Below are positions 44,496 through 52,186 of a DNA stretch of 64,000 nt, one piece after another. The stretch lies in the NCBI GenBank assembly GCA_036675275.1, contig JAKFFG010000008.1, positions 1 through 64,000 of the forward strand. The letters are read 5' to 3'. The notes under the pieces were generated by a model that did not search any database, was not told the origin of the DNA, and saw nothing but the letters and a program-made list of their open reading frames with translations. The stretch is from Pollutimonas sp036675275 (GTDB lineage Bacteria; Pseudomonadota; Gammaproteobacteria; Burkholderiales; Burkholderiaceae_B). Every line of letters begins with the position of its first letter. Positions within the stretch are counted from its first letter, which is position 1. The position numbers and the translations under genes were made by a program.

Positions 44496-45276
44496 GTTCT
44501 TTCCTGGGCTCTTGCCATTGTGTAAGTCGGCGCTGTAGCGGTTGCAGCAGCAGGAATTCCAGCGCGGCGACCAGCGCAAGAATAAGAATGACCCAGGCGT
44601 AGAGTTCGCCGCTGTCGAAGGTGCTGCGGGCATTGGCCAGGGCGAAGCCGGCCCCGCTTTCCGCGCCCAGAACTTCGGCCATGACGACCAGGCGTACGCC
44701 TCCGCAGGTGGCGATGAGCAGGGCCGCCGTGAGCGGCGCGGCCAGCGCGGGCAAATACAGATGCCGCAGCCGCATCCATGCGCCATAGCGGTATACGTGA
44801 GTCATTTCGATGAGTGAGCGGTCGACCAGTTGCATGCCCTTGACGGTGTTCACGTACATGCCTGGCGCCATCATCAGGACAGTGATGAAGATCACCATGG
44901 ACGAGCCCAGGCCGAACCACAGCATGGCAAGCACCACGACCACGACTGGGGGCATTGCCATGAGCAGCCAGCGCAGAGGTTCGAGCAGTCCGCGCAGCTT
45001 GGCGTTGTGGCCTGCCAGTACCCCAAAGGCAAAACCGATGGCGCAGCCGGTGCCCACGCCCAGGGTGATACGCCCGAGGCTGGCACTGGCGTTCTGCCAG
45101 AATGTGGCGCTGCCGACCAACACGCCCAGAGCCCGTAGCGCCTGGACGGGTGTCGCCATGAGCAGGGGGCCCATGTATTGGGCGGCGATTTGCCAGCCAG
45201 CGAGTATCAGCAGCACGCCAAGCGCCGACCACGCCCTGGAGGTGCGATGCGGCTTGCGCAAAGTGGATGGCATCAT
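44488..45276 (-). CDS. NitT/TauT-type ABC transporter permease
   Basis: A 262-residue permease with about six hydrophobic helices. It carries the ATPase-contact motif as MTHVYRYGAWMRLRHLYLPA, with TVKGMQLVDRSLIEM before it, as in SsuC and TauC. It overlaps the binding-protein stop by 4 bp and the ATPase start by 8 bp, so the three subunits are tightly coupled. Confidence 0.9.
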   Translation of the reverse strand: MMPSTLRKPHRTSRAWSALGVLLILAGWQIAAQYMGPLLMATPVQALRALGVLVGSATFWQNASASLGRITLGVGTGCAIGFAFGVLAGHNAKLRGLLEPLRWLLMAMPPVVVVVLAMLWFGLGSSMVIFITVLMMAPGMYVNTVKGMQLVDRSLIEMTHVYRYGAWMRLRHLYLPALAAPLTAALLIATCGGVRLVVMAEVLGAESGAGFALANARSTFDSGELYAWVILILALVAALEFLLLQPLQRRLTQWQEPRKEHA

Positions 45277-46274
45277 GGTCCGTAGTAGCCTGCGTCGGGC
45301 AGACGGCCTCCGATGGCTTGTGGATTATGTTTGCCCAGCATCTGGTACAGGGTCTCGAGCTGCGGGCGGATGCTGTTGGCGGGCTTGCTGTCGATGCGGG
45401 TTACCTTGATGGCGTTTTCGATGGCCGGGACCGGCAGATGGGGAATGTGGCGATGAACCATTTTGGCGCAGTCCAGTGCGTTGCTGGAGCACCATGCCGC
45501 GGAGTGGGCGTAGGCTTGTTCGACCGCGCGGCTAAGGTCGAGGTCGCCTGCCAGGTGCGAGTTCACCATGACGCCGGCCTGGGGCAGGTCGGCCTGGCCG
45601 GGAAAGCTTTTCTGCCAAGCGGCTTCCAGGCTCTGAGCCCGATACAGCGGTGCGCCGCCTTGCTGTTCATTGCGCCACATCAACAGCGACGCGGTGGGTT
45701 CGACCAGCAACACGTGTTGCCCCTGCCCGGTCAGCATCAGTGCGATGGCGTCCTGAGAGTCGCGTGTGCGACGCAGGCTTGGCGCTTTCCCGATAGGAAA
45801 CGATTGTGCGCCCAGTAAAGTGTCGAGGAGGACCGCGGGAAGGTCGCGCTGGAAGGGAACCAGCAGCTCTTTGCCTGCCAGGTCGGAAAAACCTTGCACG
45901 TCGGGGTCGCGGCTGACCAGCCACAATATGCCCCAGACCGATATATTCAGCAGCCGCACGGGTTCACCGCGATTGGCCATGAGCGCTGGAAGGTTGCTGG
46001 GCGCGGCGCTGAAGTCGATTTCTTTTTTGGCCAGGAGCACTCGCAACTGATCGGGGCTTTGCCAAAGGCGAAATTCGAGCTTGTCGGTGTATTGCTTGAG
46101 CGCCTGCGTTTCTACCATATGCAGCAGTGGAAAGGTGACTACCGCGGTAGGGCCCGCCAACGTGATTTTTTTGTAAGGGGCGGCGTATGACGGCGACCCG
46201 GCTGTGGCCGCGCAGAGCGCAATTAGCGTCATCGCTTTCGCGATTGGGGCCAGGTACTTCACAACATTGAACAT
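45273..46274 (-). CDS. NitT/TauT-type periplasmic binding protein
   Basis: A 333-residue binding protein with a 31-residue signal peptide ending SYA. The mature chain (KKITLAGPTAVVTFPLLHMV, IDFSAAPSNLPALMANRGEP) follows the fold used by sulfonate, nitrate and thiamine-precursor receptors, but specificity motifs are not recognisable. I set the start at ATG 46274. The alternative ATG 46331 would put the Fur-box-like site inside the coding region, though it has the better ribosome site (AAGG). First gene of a five-gene operon ending in a TonB receptor. Confidence 0.82.
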   Translation of the reverse strand: MFNVVKYLAPIAKAMTLIALCAATAGSPSYAAPYKKITLAGPTAVVTFPLLHMVETQALKQYTDKLEFRLWQSPDQLRVLLAKKEIDFSAAPSNLPALMANRGEPVRLLNISVWGILWLVSRDPDVQGFSDLAGKELLVPFQRDLPAVLLDTLLGAQSFPIGKAPSLRRTRDSQDAIALMLTGQGQHVLLVEPTASLLMWRNEQQGGAPLYRAQSLEAAWQKSFPGQADLPQAGVMVNSHLAGDLDLSRAVEQAYAHSAAWCSSNALDCAKMVHRHIPHLPVPAIENAIKVTRIDSKPANSIRPQLETLYQMLGKHNPQAIGGRLPDAGYYGP

Positions 46275-46279
46275 GGGTT

Positions 46280-46299
46280 GAATGAGAATGATTGTTATC
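46280..46299 (-). promoter_or_regulatory. Fur-box-like sequence
   Basis: On the minus strand GATAACAATCATTCTCATTC resembles the Fur consensus of repeated NATWAT hexamers (GATAAC-AATCAT-TCTCAT). It sits 5 bp before the binding-protein start at 46274, at the head of an operon that includes a TonB-dependent receptor. Iron repression of the whole operon is the likely consequence. No strong -35/-10 pair is obvious around it. Confidence 0.65.
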
Positions 46300-46470
46300 C
46301 TCGATATGGTCCCACAGGAGAGATAAGCCATCCTTAATCCATATCAAGATTTCAAGGTTCCCCATCGGTGGGGGGGCAGAAATGGGCGGCGACGCTGGCG
46401 AACTTAGGAGGTAAACTCTTTGTTTCGACTCACGCTACGCCGTGCACGGTTCCAATCAGAAAGGAAAGAA

Positions 46471-48156
46471 ATGAGCACAACCAAACCTCTGCGGTCTGCA
46501 AACATCACTCAGGGCGCTGCACGGGCCCCGAACCGCTCCATGTATTACGCGCTGGGCTACAAAGAAGAAGACTTCGGCAAGCCCATGATAGGTGTGGCTA
46601 ACGGCTACAGCACCATTACGCCTTGCAATAGCGGATTGCAGAAGCTGGCCGATGCGGCGATAGAAGCCATCGAGGCCACCGGCGGCAACGCACAGGTATT
46701 TGGCACACCCACCATTTCCGACGGCATGGCCATGGGCACCGAAGGCATGAAATATTCGCTGGTCTCGCGCGAAGTCATTGCCGACTGCGTTGAAACCTGT
46801 GTGCAAGGCCAGTGGATGGACGGCGTGGTCGTCATCGGCGGCTGTGACAAGAACATGCCTGGCGGCATGATGGGCATGCTGCGCGCAAACGTGCCGGCCA
46901 TTTATGTATACGGCGGCACCATTCTCCCCGGCCGCTTGAACGGCAAAGACCTGAATATAGTCAGCGTGTTCGAGGCGGTGGGCGAAAACGCCGCGGGCCG
47001 CATGAGCGACCACGAGCTCAAGCAGATTGAATTGCACGCCATTCCCGGTCCCGGTTCCTGCGGTGGCATGTATACGGCCAACACCATGAGCTCGGCTTTC
47101 GAAGCCCTGGGCATGAGCCTGCCTTATTCGTCCACCATGGCCAATGTGCACGACGAGAAAACGGAATCGGCCGCCGAGTCCGCTCGTGTATTGCTGAAAG
47201 CGGTTCAAAAAGATCTCAAGCCGCGCGATATCGTCACGCGCAAGTCCATTGAAAATGCCGTCAGTGTCATCATGGCGACCGGCGGGTCCACCAATGCCGT
47301 ATTGCACATTCTGGCCATTGCCCACGCCGCGGGGGTCGAGTGGACGATAGACGACTTCGAGCGCGTGCGTCGTCGCGTGCCCGTCATTTGCGACCTCAAG
47401 CCCAGCGGACACTTCCTGGCGGTTGATTTCCATCAGGCCGGCGGCGTTCCCCAGGTCATGAAAATCCTGCTCGATGCTGGGCTAATCAATGGCGACTGCA
47501 TTACGATCACAGGCGAAACAATCGCCGAAATCCTGAAGGATATTCCCGGTACCCCCGGCGAAGACCAGAAGGTCATTTTCCCCATAGACAAGGCGCTTTA
47601 CAAAGAAGGTCACCTTGCCATACTCAAGGGCAACCTGGCGCCCGAGGGCGCGGTGGCCAAGATCACCGGCCTGAAGAATCCGGTCATCACCGGCCCCGCA
47701 CGTGTTTTCGATGACGAACAATCAGCATTGAAGGCCATACTCGACGGCAAGATAAAGGCCGGCGACGTCATGGTGTTGCGTTATCTGGGCCCCAAAGGCG
47801 GCCCGGGCATGCCCGAAATGCTGGCTCCTACCGGCGCGCTCATCGGCGCCGGCCTTGGTGACTCGGTGGGTCTGATCACCGATGGCCGCTTCTCCGGCGG
47901 AACCTGGGGAATGGTGGTGGGCCACGTTGCACCCGAGGCAGCGGCCGGAGGCAATATCGCCATCGTGCAGGAAGACGACTCCATTACCATTGATGCACAT
48001 CAGCAACTGCTTCAGCTGAATGTGCCGGATAGTGAAATTGCCGAACGCCTTGCCAAGTGGAAGGCGCCGGCCCCTCGCTATACGCGCGGCGTGCAGGCGA
48101 AATTTGCCTTCAATGCGTCCACAGCCAGTACCGGCGCGGTTCTGGACAAGTTCTAA
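46471..48156 (+). CDS. ilvD: Dihydroxy-acid dehydratase
   Basis: A 561-residue iron-sulfur dehydratase of branched-chain amino acid synthesis, which converts 2,3-dihydroxy-3-methyl acids to 2-oxo acids for valine, isoleucine and pantothenate. The three cluster cysteines are visible: Cys52 in TPCNSG, Cys125 in GCDKNMPG and Cys197 in GPGSCGGMYTANTMS. The C-terminal active-site stretch LITDGRFSGGT is intact. AAAGGAAAG precedes ATG 46471, and the frame's extension to 46420 is not needed. A related sugar-acid dehydratase (EDD) is less likely given GGMYTANTMS. No other ilv gene is adjacent and no leader-peptide attenuator is apparent. Confidence 0.96.
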   Translation: MSTTKPLRSANITQGAARAPNRSMYYALGYKEEDFGKPMIGVANGYSTITPCNSGLQKLADAAIEAIEATGGNAQVFGTPTISDGMAMGTEGMKYSLVSREVIADCVETCVQGQWMDGVVVIGGCDKNMPGGMMGMLRANVPAIYVYGGTILPGRLNGKDLNIVSVFEAVGENAAGRMSDHELKQIELHAIPGPGSCGGMYTANTMSSAFEALGMSLPYSSTMANVHDEKTESAAESARVLLKAVQKDLKPRDIVTRKSIENAVSVIMATGGSTNAVLHILAIAHAAGVEWTIDDFERVRRRVPVICDLKPSGHFLAVDFHQAGGVPQVMKILLDAGLINGDCITITGETIAEILKDIPGTPGEDQKVIFPIDKALYKEGHLAILKGNLAPEGAVAKITGLKNPVITGPARVFDDEQSALKAILDGKIKAGDVMVLRYLGPKGGPGMPEMLAPTGALIGAGLGDSVGLITDGRFSGGTWGMVVGHVAPEAAAGGNIAIVQEDDSITIDAHQQLLQLNVPDSEIAERLAKWKAPAPRYTRGVQAKFAFNASTASTGAVLDKF

Positions 48157-48238
48157 GGTCGCAGCTGGACCAGGCCGCGAAACCCGGCCAGTTGAGTCAG
48201 GTCTGTCAGCCCCAAGTCTGTTCGGCCCGGGGCCTGGT

Positions 48239-48290
48239 AGACCGGGTCTGTTCGACCAGGTCTGCTAGACCAGGTCTGCTAGACCAGGTC
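48239..48290. repeat. 14-bp tandem repeat with palindromic GACC/GGTC units
   Basis: GACCAGGTCTGCTA occurs at 48254-48267 and 48268-48281, with a partial third copy to 48290. The outer ends, GTTCGACC and GGTCGAAC, are exact inverted copies, and AGACCGGGTCT at 48239-48249 is itself a near-palindrome. More degenerate GTCTG words continue upstream to about 48200. The tract lies between the converging ilvD and pirin genes and overlaps the last codons of the latter. It probably folds into hairpins at both 3' ends. Confidence 0.6.
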
Positions 48291-48977
48291 GAACAACAGC
48301 ACTTCGGCGTTGTCGCCGTCGGTCAGCGCAAGCGAGGTCTCGCCGGCAATCTTTACGCCGTCGCCGGCGGCTAGCTCCAATCCGTTCAGCGTCAACCTGC
48401 CGCGGGCGACATGCAGATACGCATGGCGCCCCGGCGCCAACGCGTGTTCTATGCGTTCGGTGCCGTCCAGCAGCGCGGCATACATTTTTGCGTCTTGCGC
48501 AATAGTCAGTGAACCGTCGCTTCCGTCGGAAGATGCCACGAGACATAACTTTCCCCGTTTCTGCGCGTCGTCGTAGCGCTTCTCCTGATAGTTGGGCTTG
48601 ATGCCCGAGAACTTCGGGACTATCCAAATTTGCAGGAAGTGGACCGGTTCGGCGCGTGAATGGTTGAACTCGCTGTGGCGCACGCCTGTGCCTGCGCTCA
48701 TGACCTGCACATCGCCGGGCCGTATGACCGAACCGGACCCCATCGAATCCTTGTGTTCGAGGGCGCCTTCCAGTACATACGAGATGATTTCCATGTCGCG
48801 GTGGCCGTGCGTGCCGAAGCCTTCGCCAGCCTGCACGGTATCGTCATTAATGACACGCAAATGGCTCCAGCCCATCTGCTGCTGGTCATAGTACTCGGCA
48901 AATGAAAAAGTATGATGGCTGTTCAGCCATCCGTGTTGGGCATGACCGCGGTCGTCTGCTTTACGAATTTCCAGCAT
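48279..48977 (-). CDS. Pirin-family protein (YhaK-like)
   Basis: A 232-residue bicupin. The N-terminal cupin carries the pirin metal-site pattern: HGHRDMEIISYVLEG supplies two His and one Glu, and GVRHSEFNH another His. Some pirins (E. coli YhaK/YhhW type) show quercetin dioxygenase activity; others are redox or stress sensors. It is divergent from a LysR gene with a 131-bp gap containing two palindromes, the arrangement in which a pirin gene is the target of the LysR regulator. The last codons run into a palindromic repeat. Confidence 0.92.
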   Translation of the reverse strand: MLEIRKADDRGHAQHGWLNSHHTFSFAEYYDQQQMGWSHLRVINDDTVQAGEGFGTHGHRDMEIISYVLEGALEHKDSMGSGSVIRPGDVQVMSAGTGVRHSEFNHSRAEPVHFLQIWIVPKFSGIKPNYQEKRYDDAQKRGKLCLVASSDGSDGSLTIAQDAKMYAALLDGTERIEHALAPGRHAYLHVARGRLTLNGLELAAGDGVKIAGETSLALTDGDNAEVLLFDLV

Positions 48978-49051
48978 TGTTTCTTCTCCAAAGAAAGAAG
49001 GAGACTTGCTCCGATGGCTCTATATTATGATTTGTTTTTTGAATAAAATAG

Positions 49052-49087
49052 CGCAAAATATTGCGGATATACATCTAATAATTAGAT
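49052..49087. promoter_or_regulatory. Two palindromes between divergent pirin and LysR genes
   Basis: CGCAA-AATA-TTGCG (49052-49065) and ATCTAATAATTAGAT (49073-49087, a perfect 7-1-7 palindrome of the T-N11-A form) lie 21-57 bp before the LysR start. Paired sites about 21 bp apart are typical of the recognition and activation sites of LysR regulators. They likely control both genes. Confidence 0.6.
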
Positions 49088-49108
49088 ATTCAACGTGAGA
49101 TACGAGTC

Positions 49109-50014
49109 ATGCATTTGCTAAAAACCACTCTGGAACAATGGCGCGTGTTGCAGGCCATTGTTGAATATGGCGGCTATGCTCAGGCGGCGGAGGCTATGCA
49201 TCGCAGCCAGTCATCGGTCAGTTATATGGCGGCCAGGCTCCAGTCACAGGTCGGGGTGGAGCTTCTGGTCATAGAAGGCCGCAAGGCCCGGCTTACGGAA
49301 AACGGGAAAGCATTGCTGAACCAAGCAAGCGAGTTGCTCGCCGACGCCTACAAGTTGGAACAGTTGGCGAGCCGCATGGAGCAGGGTTGGGAGGCGGAGT
49401 TGCGTGTGGTGGTCGATGTCGCCTTTCCCACTTCTCTATTGCTGCAGGCTTTGAACCGGTTCACACAAGAGATCGGCCAGACACGGATACAACTTAGCGA
49501 AGTGGTGTTGTCGGGCGCGGACGAGGCCTTGCTCGACCAGCGTGCCGATGTCCTGATAGGCACGCGCGTGCCCGCCGGCTACCTCGGAGACCTCCTGCTG
49601 GATGTGGACTTCATCGCCGTCGCGCATCCCGGCCATAACCTGCATCGCCTTGGCAGGCCCTTAAGCACCGATGACCTGAAACGCGAGATGCAGATCGTGC
49701 TGCGCGATTCCGGCACGCTGCAACCGCGCGACGAAGGCTGGCTGGGGTCCAGGCAGCGCTGGACGGTCACCAGCATGGAAACATCGGCCGCCATGGTCGC
49801 CGATGGCCTTGGTTTCGCATGGCTGCCGCGCCATGTAATACAGAAGCACCTGGAAGAGGGCAGCATCTGGCCACTGCCGCTGAACGAGGGGCAGACCCGC
49901 CGTGTATCGTTGTACCTGACTTTCGGCAAGGGGGCCGACGCCGGGCCCGCCGCCCGCCAGTTGGCGCAAATGCTGACCCAGGCCGCCCGGGCTTATGCCC
50001 TGGCTAGCGGATGA
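49109..50014 (+). CDS. LysR-family transcriptional regulator
   Basis: A 301-residue regulator. The N-terminal HTH (YAQAAEAMHRSQSSVSYMAA) is followed by the LysR substrate-binding domain, with LRDSGTLQPRDEGWLGSRQR and a typical MVADGLGFAWLPRHVI segment. It is divergent from the pirin gene and converges on an MFS gene, overlapping it by 11 bp. This subfamily often controls the adjacent pirin gene in response to oxidative or electrophilic stress. The effector is unknown. Confidence 0.9.
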   Translation: MHLLKTTLEQWRVLQAIVEYGGYAQAAEAMHRSQSSVSYMAARLQSQVGVELLVIEGRKARLTENGKALLNQASELLADAYKLEQLASRMEQGWEAELRVVVDVAFPTSLLLQALNRFTQEIGQTRIQLSEVVLSGADEALLDQRADVLIGTRVPAGYLGDLLLDVDFIAVAHPGHNLHRLGRPLSTDDLKREMQIVLRDSGTLQPRDEGWLGSRQRWTVTSMETSAAMVADGLGFAWLPRHVIQKHLEEGSIWPLPLNEGQTRRVSLYLTFGKGADAGPAARQLAQMLTQAARAYALASG

Positions 50015-51239
50015 ACGCGGACCGGTAGCGCAGCAACAGCCACAGACAGAGTCCCGCTGGAAGGATCAATGTCGCGTAGGCAAGGCTGTAGCTACCGAAG
50101 GTGCCTGCGACAAGACCGAACAAGGGCGGGCCAATCACGACGCCCAGAAATGTCATGGCCAGGGTGCCGCCGGTTGCCACGCTGGCTTGCCCTTTGGGCG
50201 CTTGCCGCGCCACTTCGGCCAGATACACGCCGTTCCAGCCGACCGCGCTGCTGCCGAACACGGACAGCACCACGATAAGCAACAGCATCGAGTCCGTATA
50301 CTGGAGCAGCGCCGTGGCAATGCCGCACACGGCGATCAGTATGGCCAGCACGGCGAGCATGTTGGACGGACCCAAAAAGCGGTCGGCTACATAACCCCAT
50401 AGCAGCCGGCCTGCAACGCCTGCTGTTTGCGCGACAGCCAGGATGAAGCCGGCGACGATCAGGCCCATGCCCAGGTCCTCATGCAGGAAGGTCACCAGAT
50501 AGGTTGTCAAAGACAGCTGTGATATGGAAAAAAGGAAGGAAACGGCGGCCAGCACGGTAAGACTGCGTTGGCTGAACACCAGTCTGAGCGGCCCGGCCAA
50601 TCCGTTCCCGAAAGAAATCCGCTGCTTGCGGTCTTTGTCGGCGTCCAGCGTGGCGCACAAGGGCTGAATGGCGAACGCGCAGACCACATTGGCCGCGGCT
50701 ACCGCCAGAAAAGCCCATTGCCAGCTTGTCATCTCGGCCAGGGTGGGGACGATCACGCCTGCCAGGACGCCGCCCAGCGGCACACCCGTCTGCTTGATGG
50801 AAAACACCAGCGACATGCGGTGCGCAGGGGTACTTTTGACAAGCAAGTGCGAGCTCGAGGGTGTAATGGGGCCATAGCCCATGCCCACCATCACAGCGCC
50901 GATTGCCATGGCGACCGGAGATTCTATGGTGCATATGGCGACGCCGGCGCCGCACAAGAGCAGGCCTATCTGGCTGGAACGAATTGCGCCGAATCGCCTG
51001 ACGGCGCCTCCCGCCAACAGGCTCGCCGTCATGGCGCCCGCATAGGCCAATGCAATGTACAAACCCACATAGGCAGCCGAGATTCCGAGGGATTCCGCAA
51101 CGGACGGCGCAACGACCGGCAAAGTCAGCAAGGCCATTGCCACCAATGATTGCACGGTCAAGGTGGCGGCAAGTACGACAGACGCCGAGGGCGTAGAGCT
51201 CATGGTTTGAATAAATCCCGATATGACCTGGCGTATCAT
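50004..51239 (-). CDS. Major facilitator superfamily transporter
   Basis: A 411-residue twelve-helix MFS protein. It contains AGGAVRRFGAIRSSQIGLLL at loop 2-3, SIKQTGVPLGGVLAGVIVP in helix 5 and DRFLGPSNM at loop 8-9. The PLGGVLAG form is common in the cyanate/organic-acid (NarK- or CynX-like) branches, but the substrate is uncertain. ATG 51239 has AGAAGGG before it; ATG 51203 is an alternative lacking a ribosome site. Its 3' end overlaps the converging LysR gene. Confidence 0.87.
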   Translation of the reverse strand: MIRQVISGFIQTMSSTPSASVVLAATLTVQSLVAMALLTLPVVAPSVAESLGISAAYVGLYIALAYAGAMTASLLAGGAVRRFGAIRSSQIGLLLCGAGVAICTIESPVAMAIGAVMVGMGYGPITPSSSHLLVKSTPAHRMSLVFSIKQTGVPLGGVLAGVIVPTLAEMTSWQWAFLAVAAANVVCAFAIQPLCATLDADKDRKQRISFGNGLAGPLRLVFSQRSLTVLAAVSFLFSISQLSLTTYLVTFLHEDLGMGLIVAGFILAVAQTAGVAGRLLWGYVADRFLGPSNMLAVLAILIAVCGIATALLQYTDSMLLLIVVLSVFGSSAVGWNGVYLAEVARQAPKGQASVATGGTLAMTFLGVVIGPPLFGLVAGTFGSYSLAYATLILPAGLCLWLLLRYRSAFIR

Positions 51240-51307
51240 ACCCTTCTGCGCACGCGCATTTACCCCATCCCTTTTTGCCTGATCCCCCGAACCGGAAAGG
51301 AAGAATC

Positions 51308-52156
51308 GTGTTGACTCCCGAACACCGCGCCACGCAGCGCGACATTATTACCGAGCTTTTTGTGAGCACCGACTTTGATGCGCGACAGGAAGTCGAGCGC
51401 CGGGTCGGCTTCATTGCCGACTACCTGGCGGCGACCGGACTGCACGCGCTGGTGCTGGGTATCAGTGGCGGGGTCGATTCGCTGGTGGGCGGCTGCCTGG
51501 CGCAGCGCGCGGCAGAGCTGGCGCGTCGCCGCGGACACAACGCCTCATTCATCGCAATGCGTCTGCCTTATGGCGAACAGCGCGATGAGCCCGACGCACA
51601 GGCTTCGCTTGAAGTCATCAAGCCCGACCAGACACTCACGGTAAATATCAAGCCGGCCAGCGATGCCATGCTCCAGGCACTGCTTGCTGCCGAAGTGCCG
51701 TTTCGCGATGAGCGGCACCAGGACTTTCTGCTGGGCAATATCAAGGCGCGCCAGCGCATGATCGCGCAATATGCCGTGGCCGGGGCGCATGGCGGGCTGG
51801 TCGTGGGCACTGACCAGGCAGCCGAAGCCCTTATGGGCTTTTTCACCAAGTTCGGCGACGGCGCTGCCGACATCACTCCGCTCACCGGACTGAGCAAGCG
51901 GCGTGTGCGGGCACTGGCCCAGGAAATGGGTGCGCCCGACTCGCTGGTATACAAAGTCCCCACGGCCGATCTGGAATCCCTGACGCCCCTGAAACCGGAC
52001 GAAGACGCCTTTGGCGTGACCTATGGCGAAATCGACGACTTTCTTGAAGGTAAAGACGTGTCTGAGCAGGCGTACGAGACCATTGTGCGCACCTACCGCA
52101 ATTCCGGTCACAAGCGCGCACTGCCGGTCTTTCCGCAAGGCTGGACGCCCTCTTGA
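51308..52156 (+). CDS. nadE: Ammonia-dependent NAD synthetase
   Basis: A 282-residue enzyme making NAD from deamido-NAD, ATP and ammonia. The PP-loop LVLGISGGVDSLVGG is the ATP pyrophosphatase signature. FIAMRLPYGEQRDE, VVGTDQAAEALMGFFTKFGD and the C-terminal GHKRALPVF match the single-domain NadE of E. coli, as recalled. No glutaminase domain is present. GTG 51308, preceded by GGAAAGGAAG, gives the normal N-terminus; the frame is open slightly further upstream. It is probably monocistronic and constitutive. Confidence 0.95.
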   Translation: MLTPEHRATQRDIITELFVSTDFDARQEVERRVGFIADYLAATGLHALVLGISGGVDSLVGGCLAQRAAELARRRGHNASFIAMRLPYGEQRDEPDAQASLEVIKPDQTLTVNIKPASDAMLQALLAAEVPFRDERHQDFLLGNIKARQRMIAQYAVAGAHGGLVVGTDQAAEALMGFFTKFGDGAADITPLTGLSKRRVRALAQEMGAPDSLVYKVPTADLESLTPLKPDEDAFGVTYGEIDDFLEGKDVSEQAYETIVRTYRNSGHKRALPVFPQGWTPS

Positions 52157-52186
52157 CGGCGCCCCGCCCGGCGGGCCGTCAATACA

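Noticed and set aside
46275..46331. Upstream ATG 46331 for the NitT/TauT-type binding protein
   Set aside because: It would place the Fur-box-like site inside the coding sequence and the signal peptide 19 residues from the N-terminus. Its better ribosome site leaves some doubt.
46300..46470. Riboswitch or attenuator before ilvD
   Set aside because: No leader peptide rich in branched-chain codons and no conserved aptamer core could be seen.
46456..47433. 325-codon frame opposite ilvD
   Set aside because: Lies within the conserved ilvD coding region on the other strand, with no domain or start signal.
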